A stretch of DNA of 30,889 nucleotides. It comes from JACOXT01 sp964372855. Its GTDB lineage: Bacteria > Patescibacteriota > Microgenomatia > Levybacterales > UBA12049. Each line of letters opens with the position of its first letter. Positions within the stretch are counted from its first letter, which is position 1. A model generated the notes under the pieces. It was given only the letters and a program-made list of their open reading frames with translations. It ran no database searches and was not told where the DNA came from. The stretch lies in contig CAYJRY010000010.1 of NCBI GenBank assembly GCA_964372855.1, positions 1 through 30,889 of the forward strand. The letters run 5' to 3'. The translations under genes and the position numbers were made by a program. Positions 7,259 to 13,859 of the stretch are shown here, in pieces.

Positions 7259-7576
7259 CTAGCCTTGCTTTATATCAACAATCTGCAGTTGAGTCAAATG
7301 TGGTCTAAAACCCAATACTCTTCTGTAGCGTGCTTTAGCTTTAAATTTAGATACTCTAATTTTATCTCCTTTTTTTTGTTCTAAAATCTTAGCTTTTACT
7401 CTTATATTTTCCAAGAATGGTTTACCAATATCTGCTTTTCCATTAGATACATACAAAAGCGCTTCATTAAAAGTAACCTCTTGATCTTTCTTACCATCAA
7501 TTTTGTCAACCACAAGAATGTCACCCTTAGAAACTCTATATTGTTTGCCACCTAATTTTAAAACTGCGTATTCCAT
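7259..7576 (-). CDS. rplU: 50S ribosomal protein bL21
   Basis: A large-subunit protein that binds 23S rRNA. Its 105 residues have the usual family length and sequence: MEYAVLKLGGKQYRVSKGD, the VDKI(D)GKKDQEVTFNEVLL-like segment, KAKARYRRVLGFRPH and a final QLQIVDIKQG. It begins 25 bases after rodA ends, and is followed by rpmA after a gap of 99 bases that carries an internal promoter. Confidence 0.97.
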   Translation of the reverse strand: MEYAVLKLGGKQYRVSKGDILVVDKIDGKKDQEVTFNEALLYVSNGKADIGKPFLENIRVKAKILEQKKGDKIRVSKFKAKARYRRVLGFRPHLTQLQIVDIKQG

Positions 7577-7601
7577 TTGTAAAACATATTATACCAAAAA
7601 C

Positions 7602-8666
7602 TTATCTTATTTCCAAAGCTTTTTCAGATTTTTGTTTTTTAACTATAGCTGATAAAAGTCCAATCAAAATAAAATTTGACACTAATGAGCTACCTCCATA
7701 AGACACAAAAGGAAGAGTTATCCCAACAATTGGTACAATCCCAATATTCATTCCGGTATTCACAAAAAATTGAATAAAAATTAAAAAAAATGCTCCTGTG
7801 GCAAACATTTTGCTAAATAATTCTTCTTGAGACTTTATAATAAAAATTATCCTAAATAAAAGAGCAAAAAAAGTTAAAACAATGATTCCTGATCCGATAA
7901 AACCTAGTTGTTCTGAAATAGTTGCAAAAATAAAATCTGTATGTAGCTCTGGCAAAAATCTAAGTCCTGATTGAGTTCCAAGGCCCAAACCTCGTCCTAA
8001 AAACATCCCAGATCCTACTGTGATAATTGATTGAATTACATTATAAGATACCCCAAGTACGTCTGTAGGGTGTAAATATGTTAAAACTCGTTCTTTTTGA
8101 TAATCATGCAAAAATTTCCATAAAAACGGTATGCTTGCTGCAAAAAGAGCAATAATTACTAAAAAGTATCTTTTAGGCAAACCATATATAATTAAAGTAA
8201 AAAATACAACACTTGCATAAATCAACGCGTTTCCCAAGTCAGGCTGTTTAAATATCAAAAAAGATAAAGGCGACAGTAGAAGTAGTATTATCATAAATTT
8301 TCTGAATGAATAGTTTTCTTTTTGAAGAATTGTAGAAAAGGATATAATTAAAAATGGCTTCAAAATTTCAGAGAATTGAAATCTAAAACCCAGTATTTCA
8401 AACCACCTCAATGAACCTCGACTCTCAATTCCTATAGTTAAAACAAGTACGAGAGAAAGTATTGAAAAAAAATAGATATAAGTTGAATAATGTTTAAGTA
8501 TATTAATGTTTACTTTGGCAAATATAAAACAAGCTAATATTCCAATCACAAAAAAGATTAATTGATTTCTAAAAAGAGCAATATCTATTGTAAAAAGAGT
8601 TAGAAGACTTAATGTTATTAGAATCAGTACAGGAATAAGAAGTCCTAAATCAATTGAGTTTTTCAA
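7602..8666 (-). CDS. rodA: SEDS-family peptidoglycan polymerase RodA
   Basis: SEDS proteins are multi-spanning membrane glycosyltransferases that polymerise lipid II with a class B PBP partner. The 354-residue protein has about ten hydrophobic segments and the family motifs RWFEILGFRFQFSEILKP, FKQPDLGNALIY, YNVIQSIITVGSGMFLGRGLGLGTQSGLRFLPELHTDFIFA and VGITLPFVSYGGSSLVSNF. Being outside the division cluster, next to housekeeping genes, it is more likely the elongation enzyme RodA than FtsW, and a second SEDS gene lies at 23328. No ATG fits: the start is a TTG at 8664-8666 that overlaps the end of ileS by 17 bases, suggesting translational coupling. No class B PBP gene is in the window. Confidence 0.9.
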   Translation of the reverse strand: MKNSIDLGLLIPVLILITLSLLTLFTIDIALFRNQLIFFVIGILACFIFAKVNINILKHYSTYIYFFSILSLVLVLTIGIESRGSLRWFEILGFRFQFSEILKPFLIISFSTILQKENYSFRKFMIILLLLSPLSFLIFKQPDLGNALIYASVVFFTLIIYGLPKRYFLVIIALFAASIPFLWKFLHDYQKERVLTYLHPTDVLGVSYNVIQSIITVGSGMFLGRGLGLGTQSGLRFLPELHTDFIFATISEQLGFIGSGIIVLTFFALLFRIIFIIKSQEELFSKMFATGAFFLIFIQFFVNTGMNIGIVPIVGITLPFVSYGGSSLVSNFILIGLLSAIVKKQKSEKALEIR

Positions 8667-11544
8667 CAGAAAATTTATCTCCTTTTTTTATTTTTGAAAC
8701 TAAAGCTTGCTTCATTATATAGTTTTCAAAATCTTTCGGATAAGTATTTAAGGTAACGATCACCTTATCTGTGATGCTTGTACCAAGCCTTTTTCTTTCC
8801 TCTTGAATTGCTCTTACAATATCTCTTGCTTGACCCTCATTGAGAAGTTCGTCGGTAATTTTAGTGTCAAAATCAACAGATAATCCTCCTTTTCCTTTCT
8901 TAAAAACAACTTCTTTAACATTCAACTCTTCCCTAATCAATTCTAGGAGCTGTTCATTAATTTCTAATTTCGAATTTCGAATTTCGAATTTCGCAAGCGG
9001 TTGTCTAACTTTAATTCCAAGTTCTTTTCTTTTTGAGTGTCCTGCCACAACAACTTCTCTTGCTAATTTCATATCTTCAATTAAGCTTTTGTTTAACAAA
9101 CTTTTATCTCCTTTTGGATATTCTTCAAGATGAACTGAAACTCCGCCAGTCAAATTTCTATAAATTTCCTCAGTTATAAAAGGTATTATAGGAGCCAAAA
9201 GCTTGGACAAACAAACCATTACCCCATACATAACTGACAAACAAGTATTTCGATCTTTCTCATCACTCTCAATACCCACCCTTTTTCTTGACCTTCTTAT
9301 ATACCATGTTGAAAAATCATTCAATACAAAATTCTCAAAAAACCTAATAGTCTCAACAGTATCAAACTTTTCAAGACTTAGCGTTACTCCATCAACCAGC
9401 TCTGTAAGCCTTGCAAGAATCCACTTATCTAAAATCGTTATTTTTCCAGTCTTTAAATCACAATTCCACTTATTTGCGTTCGCATAACTCACAAAAAAAC
9501 TATAACTATTCCACAAAATTAGCATCAAACCCTTTACTTGATTTCTGTAATTTTCCTCAGAAATTAAAATATCTTCTCCTTTCATAACAGGGCTGGATAG
9601 GAGATAAAGCCTTAACGCATCTCCGCCGTATTTTTGAAGAAGCATCTTGGGATCTGGATAATTTCCATAATTTTTACTCATTTTTCTGCCATCGGTTCCT
9701 AGAATTACACCCTCAACTAAGACATTCTTTGATAAAATATTCAATCCATCTCGTCTTAACTCCAAAGCATTAGCTACAACATGAAGTACATAAAACCATG
9801 CACGAATTTGTCCAGTGTATTCCCCAATAAAATCTGGGGGGTAGAAATCTTCTACCTTGATTCCTTTCTCAAAAGGAAAATGTCGTTCTCCGAATGATGC
9901 AGATGCAGCCTCTATCCAACTATCCAATACTTCCGGTACTCTTAAAACTTTTCTTCCACACTTTTTACAAATAATTTTTATTTCATCAATCTCTGGTTTA
10001 TGTAGGTCATTAATTTTCTGGCTTGATGCCTCCTCAAGCTCTGCAATTGATCCAGGAACAAACCTCTCGCCACACTCGCATTCCCAGACAGGAACTGGAG
10101 AACCCCAAAATCTATTACGAGATATATTCCAATCAGGAGCATTTTCCAAACTTTTCAAGAATCGTCCATGTTTAAAATGACTCGGGTACCAATTAACAAG
10201 TTCATTCGTCTTTTTCATCTTTTCTTTCAAAACTTTTATATTCACATACCATGCATCCAAGGGAGCGTAATAAAGTCTTGTATGGCATCTCCAACAAAGA
10301 GGAACGCTATGTGATATTTTTTCTTTCCTATAAATTAGTCCTCTTTTATTAAGTTCGCGATCGACAAATTCATTGGCTTCCAAATAATACATTCCGCCAT
10401 AAAGTGGTACTTCCTCTTTAATAACGCCTTCCTCATCAAGATGTGCTTCAATATGTATATTGTTTTCTAACATTGCTTTAAGATCATCCTCGCCATATGC
10501 AGCAATTGTTACTACTCCAGTTCCTTCTTCTGAAGTCACAAAATCGCCACCAATAATTTCAAATGCTTTTTTGTCTTTCCCAATTTTTTTTCTGTAATAA
10601 TCATAATGAGGAACAAATTTCATACCGATCAATTCTTCACCCTTAAACTCATCTAAAATTTTATAATCCTTCCCCTCATTGTCATTCTGACTTTTGCCAT
10701 TTAGAATCTTTAATGTTTCTTTCGCCAATATATAGTTCTCTTTACCTACTCTAACCTTCACATAAGTCAACTTTGGATTAACAGCCAATGCTGGAGTCAC
10801 AATCTTATTCCACGGAGTCGTCGACCACGCCAAAATATAAGTTCGAGTTTCGAGTTTCGAATTTCGAATTTCGAATTTATAAGTTGTCGCGGTATCTGTT
10901 ATATCTTTATAATTATCCGCGTCCATCGCGACCTCAAAATTAGAAATAGGTGTTGCGCACCGAGGGCAATAAAGGCTGACTTTCAAACCTTTATAAATAA
11001 ATCCTTTGTCATACATTTGTTTAAATACCCACATTACGGATTCCATGTATTTCAAATCCATAGTTTTGTAGGCATTCTTAAAATCAACAAATCTGCCAAT
11101 ATGTGTTATATACCACTCCCAATCTTGCGATACATTTTGGACATAAGATTTACATTTCTCAATAAACTTTTTGACTCCAACTTTTTCGACTATTTCTTTT
11201 TTGCTTTTTATTCCAAGTTCCATCTCAACTTTGTTTTCTGCAGGAAGACCATGACAATCCCATCCCCAAACCCTTCGGACCCTAAAGCCCTTCATGGTTT
11301 TGTATCTTGGGAAAACATCCTTTGGGATACTTGATAGAAGGCTACCATAATGCGGAAGTCCTGTTATAAAAGGCGGTCCATCTAAAAAAGTCCAAGTTTT
11401 ATCTTTTGACCGTGACTCAATTGATTTCTCAAATATTCGATTTTCCTTCCAATATTTTATAATTTCCTCTTCAAGGATTGGAAAGTTAACTTTTGGATTG
11501 ACTGGACTAAACCCCGCACCAGCATTATGTTTCTTATCTTTCAT
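8650..11544 (-). CDS. ileS: Isoleucyl-tRNA synthetase
   Basis: A class I aminoacyl-tRNA synthetase that charges tRNA-Ile and edits valine. The catalytic domain starts with FLDGPPFITGLPHYGSLL (HIGH-like, residues 54-70) and GWDCHGLPAENKVE; the KMSKS loop is GRKMSKNYGNYPDP near residue 620. The editing domain contains AWSTTPWNKI and TGVVTIAAYGEDD. Cysteine pairs CPRC, CWRC, CECG and CKKC suggest bound zinc. The layout fits the larger eukaryote-like type of IleRS. At 964 residues it is slightly short. Residues 223-235 and about 850-862 (both containing KFEIRNSKLE) are translated 7-bp repeats, and residues 284-292 (KSQNDNEGK) may be another insertion. It overlaps rodA by 17 bases. Confidence 0.97.
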   Translation of the reverse strand: MKDKKHNAGAGFSPVNPKVNFPILEEEIIKYWKENRIFEKSIESRSKDKTWTFLDGPPFITGLPHYGSLLSSIPKDVFPRYKTMKGFRVRRVWGWDCHGLPAENKVEMELGIKSKKEIVEKVGVKKFIEKCKSYVQNVSQDWEWYITHIGRFVDFKNAYKTMDLKYMESVMWVFKQMYDKGFIYKGLKVSLYCPRCATPISNFEVAMDADNYKDITDTATTYKFEIRNSKLETRTYILAWSTTPWNKIVTPALAVNPKLTYVKVRVGKENYILAKETLKILNGKSQNDNEGKDYKILDEFKGEELIGMKFVPHYDYYRKKIGKDKKAFEIIGGDFVTSEEGTGVVTIAAYGEDDLKAMLENNIHIEAHLDEEGVIKEEVPLYGGMYYLEANEFVDRELNKRGLIYRKEKISHSVPLCWRCHTRLYYAPLDAWYVNIKVLKEKMKKTNELVNWYPSHFKHGRFLKSLENAPDWNISRNRFWGSPVPVWECECGERFVPGSIAELEEASSQKINDLHKPEIDEIKIICKKCGRKVLRVPEVLDSWIEAASASFGERHFPFEKGIKVEDFYPPDFIGEYTGQIRAWFYVLHVVANALELRRDGLNILSKNVLVEGVILGTDGRKMSKNYGNYPDPKMLLQKYGGDALRLYLLSSPVMKGEDILISEENYRNQVKGLMLILWNSYSFFVSYANANKWNCDLKTGKITILDKWILARLTELVDGVTLSLEKFDTVETIRFFENFVLNDFSTWYIRRSRKRVGIESDEKDRNTCLSVMYGVMVCLSKLLAPIIPFITEEIYRNLTGGVSVHLEEYPKGDKSLLNKSLIEDMKLAREVVVAGHSKRKELGIKVRQPLAKFEIRNSKLEINEQLLELIREELNVKEVVFKKGKGGLSVDFDTKITDELLNEGQARDIVRAIQEERKRLGTSITDKVIVTLNTYPKDFENYIMKQALVSKIKKGDKFSVEKLN
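8961..8995 (-). repeat. 7-bp tandem repeat tract near the 3' end of ileS
   Basis: Five consecutive 7-base units, tttctaa then three tttcgaa then tttcgca on the plus strand, read as KFEIRNSKLEI in the IleRS C-terminal region (about residues 850-862). Confidence 0.9.
10841..10875 (-). repeat. 7-bp tandem repeat tract near the 5' part of ileS
   Basis: Five consecutive units, gttcgag, tttcgag and three tttcgaa on the plus strand, encode KFEIRNSKLETRT (residues 223-235) just before the AWSTTPW motif of the editing region. The unit is the same as in the 3' tract of the gene. Confidence 0.9.
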
Positions 11545-11557
11545 GAAAAGCTATTAG

Positions 11558-11580
11558 ACCCCACACATGTGATGCGGGGT
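11558..11580 (-). other. Hairpin in the ileS leader
   Basis: accccac (11558-11564) pairs with gcggggt (11574-11580) with one A-C mismatch around a nine-base loop that contains the palindrome cacatgtg. It lies 14 bases upstream of the ileS ATG. A weak -10-like TACAAT on the minus strand (11594-11599) would start a leader of about 40 bases that includes it. I see no T-box specifier or antiterminator. Confidence 0.4.
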
Positions 11581-11611
11581 AAACATGAGTTCAATTGTAA
11601 CTTAAATTAGC

Positions 11612-11645
11612 TCAAAAATAAACCCCTCACCGTATGGTGAGGGGT
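11612..11645 (-). terminator. Rho-independent terminator
   Basis: A perfect 10-bp stem (11622-11631 with 11636-11645; accccTCACC arms) closes a GTAT loop and is followed on the minus strand by TTTATTTTT. It would stop transcripts coming from the PIG-L gene or the small ORF at 11667-11852 before they reach ileS. Confidence 0.8.
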
Positions 11646-11666
11646 AAAGGTTTGTTGGTCATATCC

Positions 11667-11852
11667 TTATCTTATTGGTGATATCCATAAATTCACAAAG
11701 TCATAAATTATACTTTTCTTATAAAGTTTTTGTATAAAAACAGTTATTGATTTTGAAAGTCCTATACTGTTTGGCAACACCAACGGAACTTCGACAGATT
11801 TTAATTTTATTAATGGTTTTGCTGTTATTATCCCTTGGGCAGTTGCATTCAT
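11667..11852 (-). CDS. Small ORF of unknown function, doubtful
   Basis: A 61-residue ORF (starts MNATAQGIITAKPL, ends DFVNLWISPIR) fills most of the 396-base gap between ileS and the PIG-L gene. In its favour, it ends 22 bases before a strong minus-strand terminator and AGGGC lies a few bases before the ATG. Against it, I recognise no family, and the plus strand of the same region also has a 47-codon open frame ending in a hydrophobic stretch (FAVIIPWAVAFILALF). The rest of the gap (11853-11940) shows nothing I can interpret. Confidence 0.3.
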   Translation of the reverse strand: MNATAQGIITAKPLIKLKSVEVPLVLPNSIGLSKSITVFIQKLYKKSIIYDFVNLWISPIR

Positions 11853-11940
11853 ATTAGCCCTATTTTAATTACTTTTTTTGATAATTCAGTGATTTAAAAC
11901 ACTAAAAAATTGTGAGAAAAAACACATTCTAGATTTGAGG

Positions 11941-12642
11941 TTACGCAAGATTATTTTCGCGAATTAACTTAAAAAATTCCTTTTTAAGATTAACAATTTT
12001 GGACCGCTTTAAATACCTGTCAACATCTTTATTTTGAGTCTTATGCATTTTAAGAGCTGCTACCTTAAGAGAAAAGGTTTCTCCAATATCAACAATTGTT
12101 GTAATGTCGCTATTTTTGGTTCCTTTAATTTTTCCAAACACAGTATAAGAAAGTCCTTCTTTATCGTATTTTTTCAAATAACTTCTTGGGGTTGCAGTAT
12201 GATACAAACGAACATGCTTTTTCGATAACTTCATATATTTTTCAAACGCCTGAGTTGTTGATTTGGAAATCGCAATATGGTCTGGATGATTAGATCCGCC
12301 ATGTTTATCAAAAGTCACAACAATATCCGGAAGCTCTTTCTGAAGAATTTTTAATATCTTTGGCTTTAAAGCAGAAATACATTTCGAAAGTGTCGCGTCT
12401 ATAAATCCTAAAAATTTTACTTTTTTAATTCCCAAGATTTTTGAAGCCAATCTTAATTCTTGCTCACGAGTTTTGCCAACATTTTCCTTTGTCGTAACAG
12501 GAGGATCACCTATTAAACCCTCTTCTCCTTTTGTTGCGGTAATAAGAATAATATTGTGCCTAAGTTTGGCAAGTTTTGCAATTGTTCCGCCACTTGAAAA
12601 ACTTTCATCATCAGGATGCGCAAAAACAAACATTATCTTCAT
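11941..12642 (-). CDS. PIG-L/LmbE-family zinc deacetylase
   Basis: This family removes N-acetyl groups from GlcNAc-type substrates (PIG-L, MshB, BshB). The 233-residue protein has the zinc motif FAHPDDESFSSGGT (ligands His9 and Asp12, base Asp11), TATKGEEGLIGDPP, REQELRLASKILGI and the second zinc motif NHPDH (His122). It has no signal peptide, so it is cytoplasmic. It may start at M1 or at M4 (MFVFAHPDD). It is divergent from an MshC/CysRS-like gene 23 bases away. The pair recalls the deacetylase and cysteine ligase of mycothiol synthesis, but the GEEG-type sequence is closer to the general LmbE/BshB group than to MshB. Substrate unknown. Confidence 0.9.
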   Translation of the reverse strand: MKIMFVFAHPDDESFSSGGTIAKLAKLRHNIILITATKGEEGLIGDPPVTTKENVGKTREQELRLASKILGIKKVKFLGFIDATLSKCISALKPKILKILQKELPDIVVTFDKHGGSNHPDHIAISKSTTQAFEKYMKLSKKHVRLYHTATPRSYLKKYDKEGLSYTVFGKIKGTKNSDITTIVDIGETFSLKVAALKMHKTQNKDVDRYLKRSKIVNLKKEFFKLIRENNLA

Positions 12643-12650
12643 TTAGTTTA

Positions 12651-12660
12651 TTATATAATA
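12651..12660. promoter_or_regulatory. AT-rich bidirectional promoter core
   Basis: Only 23 bases separate the two divergent ATGs. A TATAAT at 12654-12659 on the plus strand lies seven bases before the ligase ATG, and the near-palindromic ttatataata supplies a -10-like TATTAT on the other strand. Both transcripts would be leaderless or nearly so. No clear -35 boxes are seen. Confidence 0.45.
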
Positions 12661-12665
12661 CCTTT

Positions 12666-13859
12666 ATGCGCTTGTATAATTCTCTAAGTCAAAAAATTGA
12701 AGTTTTCAAACCACTCAATGATAAAAAGGTTCTTATATATGTCTGCGGAATAACTCCATATGATACAACACATTTAGGACATGCATTTACATATATTTCT
12801 TTTGATGTATTGATTAGATATTTAATATTTAAAGGTTATAAAGTTACTTACACGCAAAACGTAACTGATATTAATGACCGAGATACTGATTTGCTAGCAA
12901 GAGCCAAAGAGCAAAATATTGCCTGGAACAATCTTTCAGATTTTTGGACGAAAAGATTTCTTAGCGATATGAAAAATCTAAATTGGCAAATGCCCAACAA
13001 TTATTTAAAAGCCTCCGAACAAATTGGTCCAATGATTAAGTTAATTAACCAATTACTAAGAAACAAAGCAGCTTACAAAACTGAAGGAAATGTTTTTTTA
13101 GATATAAAACATTTTTCTCAATACGGTAATCTATCGCGACTTGGTGAAAAAGAAATGCTAAAAATCGCAAGAGAATTTGAAGAAGATTTAGATAATCCTT
13201 TGAAAAAATACCAACTCGATATTACTCTTTGGCGTGCATCAACTACCAATCAACCAAAACACATCCCTACATTTGATTCTCCATTTGGTAAAGGTCGTCC
13301 AGGCTGGCATATTGAATGCTCGGCAATGGCTGTCTCCAGTCTTGATGAACAAATAGATATTCACGGAGGTGGTGGGGATCTCAAATTTCCCCATCATGAA
13401 GCAGAGATCGTTCAATCAGAAGGCGCGACAGAAAAGACTCCTTTTGCGAAATATTGGATTCATACTGGAGAGGTAAGATATAAGGGTGCTAAAATGTCAA
13501 AGTCTTTAGGGAATTTAGTTTTGGTTTCAGATCTACTAAAAAAATATTCCCCAAATGCAATCCGCTTTATGCTTTTATCACATCATTATAGAAAACCTTG
13601 GGAGTTTAAAGAAAAGGAATTGAAAAATGATGAAACTAAGTTGAAATTAGTTGAAGAATATATAAAGAAATACAAGTCTAAAAGTTATAGGAATGAAAAT
13701 TCTACTTTGAAGAAATTTAAAAACTTAATGGACAACGACCTCCAAACTCCTGAAGTATTAAGCTATACATTAGAACTCTCCAAAAAAAATTCCCCAAAAA
13801 ATGCAAGCGAAGTCGCATCAATCCTCCAAATTTTAGGTTTTCAAGCCCCGACTTCGTAG
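12666..13859 (+). CDS. Cysteinyl ligase: MshC-like or cysteinyl-tRNA synthetase
   Basis: A class I synthetase-fold enzyme that activates cysteine as its adenylate and transfers it to tRNA-Cys (CysRS) or to GlcN-inositol (MshC). Zinc ligands are Cys27, Cys218, His243 and Glu247; the HIGH motif is HLGH (36-39) and the KMSKS motif is KMSKS (276-280). The N-terminal VCGITPYDTTHLGHA and LSHHYRKPWEF near residue 304 resemble MshC, whereas CysRS normally has VCGPTVYDxxHIGHA. At 397 residues it is close to MshC and lacks a full CysRS anticodon-binding domain. It may still be the organism's only CysRS. I start it at the ATG at 12666, since an upstream ORF extension runs into the divergent gene. The stop abuts the stop of the giant convergent gene. 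Confidence 0.8.
   Translation: MRLYNSLSQKIEVFKPLNDKKVLIYVCGITPYDTTHLGHAFTYISFDVLIRYLIFKGYKVTYTQNVTDINDRDTDLLARAKEQNIAWNNLSDFWTKRFLSDMKNLNWQMPNNYLKASEQIGPMIKLINQLLRNKAAYKTEGNVFLDIKHFSQYGNLSRLGEKEMLKIAREFEEDLDNPLKKYQLDITLWRASTTNQPKHIPTFDSPFGKGRPGWHIECSAMAVSSLDEQIDIHGGGGDLKFPHHEAEIVQSEGATEKTPFAKYWIHTGEVRYKGAKMSKSLGNLVLVSDLLKKYSPNAIRFMLLSHHYRKPWEFKEKELKNDETKLKLVEEYIKKYKSKSYRNENSTLKKFKNLMDNDLQTPEVLSYTLELSKKNSPKNASEVASILQILGFQAPTS

Noticed and set aside
11554..11586. Leader peptide before ileS (reads MFTPHHMCGV)
   Set aside because: It has no isoleucine codons and no attenuator structure, so a control role by ribosome stalling at Ile codons is not supported.
11545..11621. T-box riboswitch upstream of ileS
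   Set aside because: The leader is too short and no T-box sequence or specifier loop with an Ile codon is visible.
12576..12665. N-terminal extension of the cysteinyl ligase
   Set aside because: The 30 extra codons run through the start of the divergent PIG-L gene and look nothing like the family; the motif-bearing protein starts at 12666.
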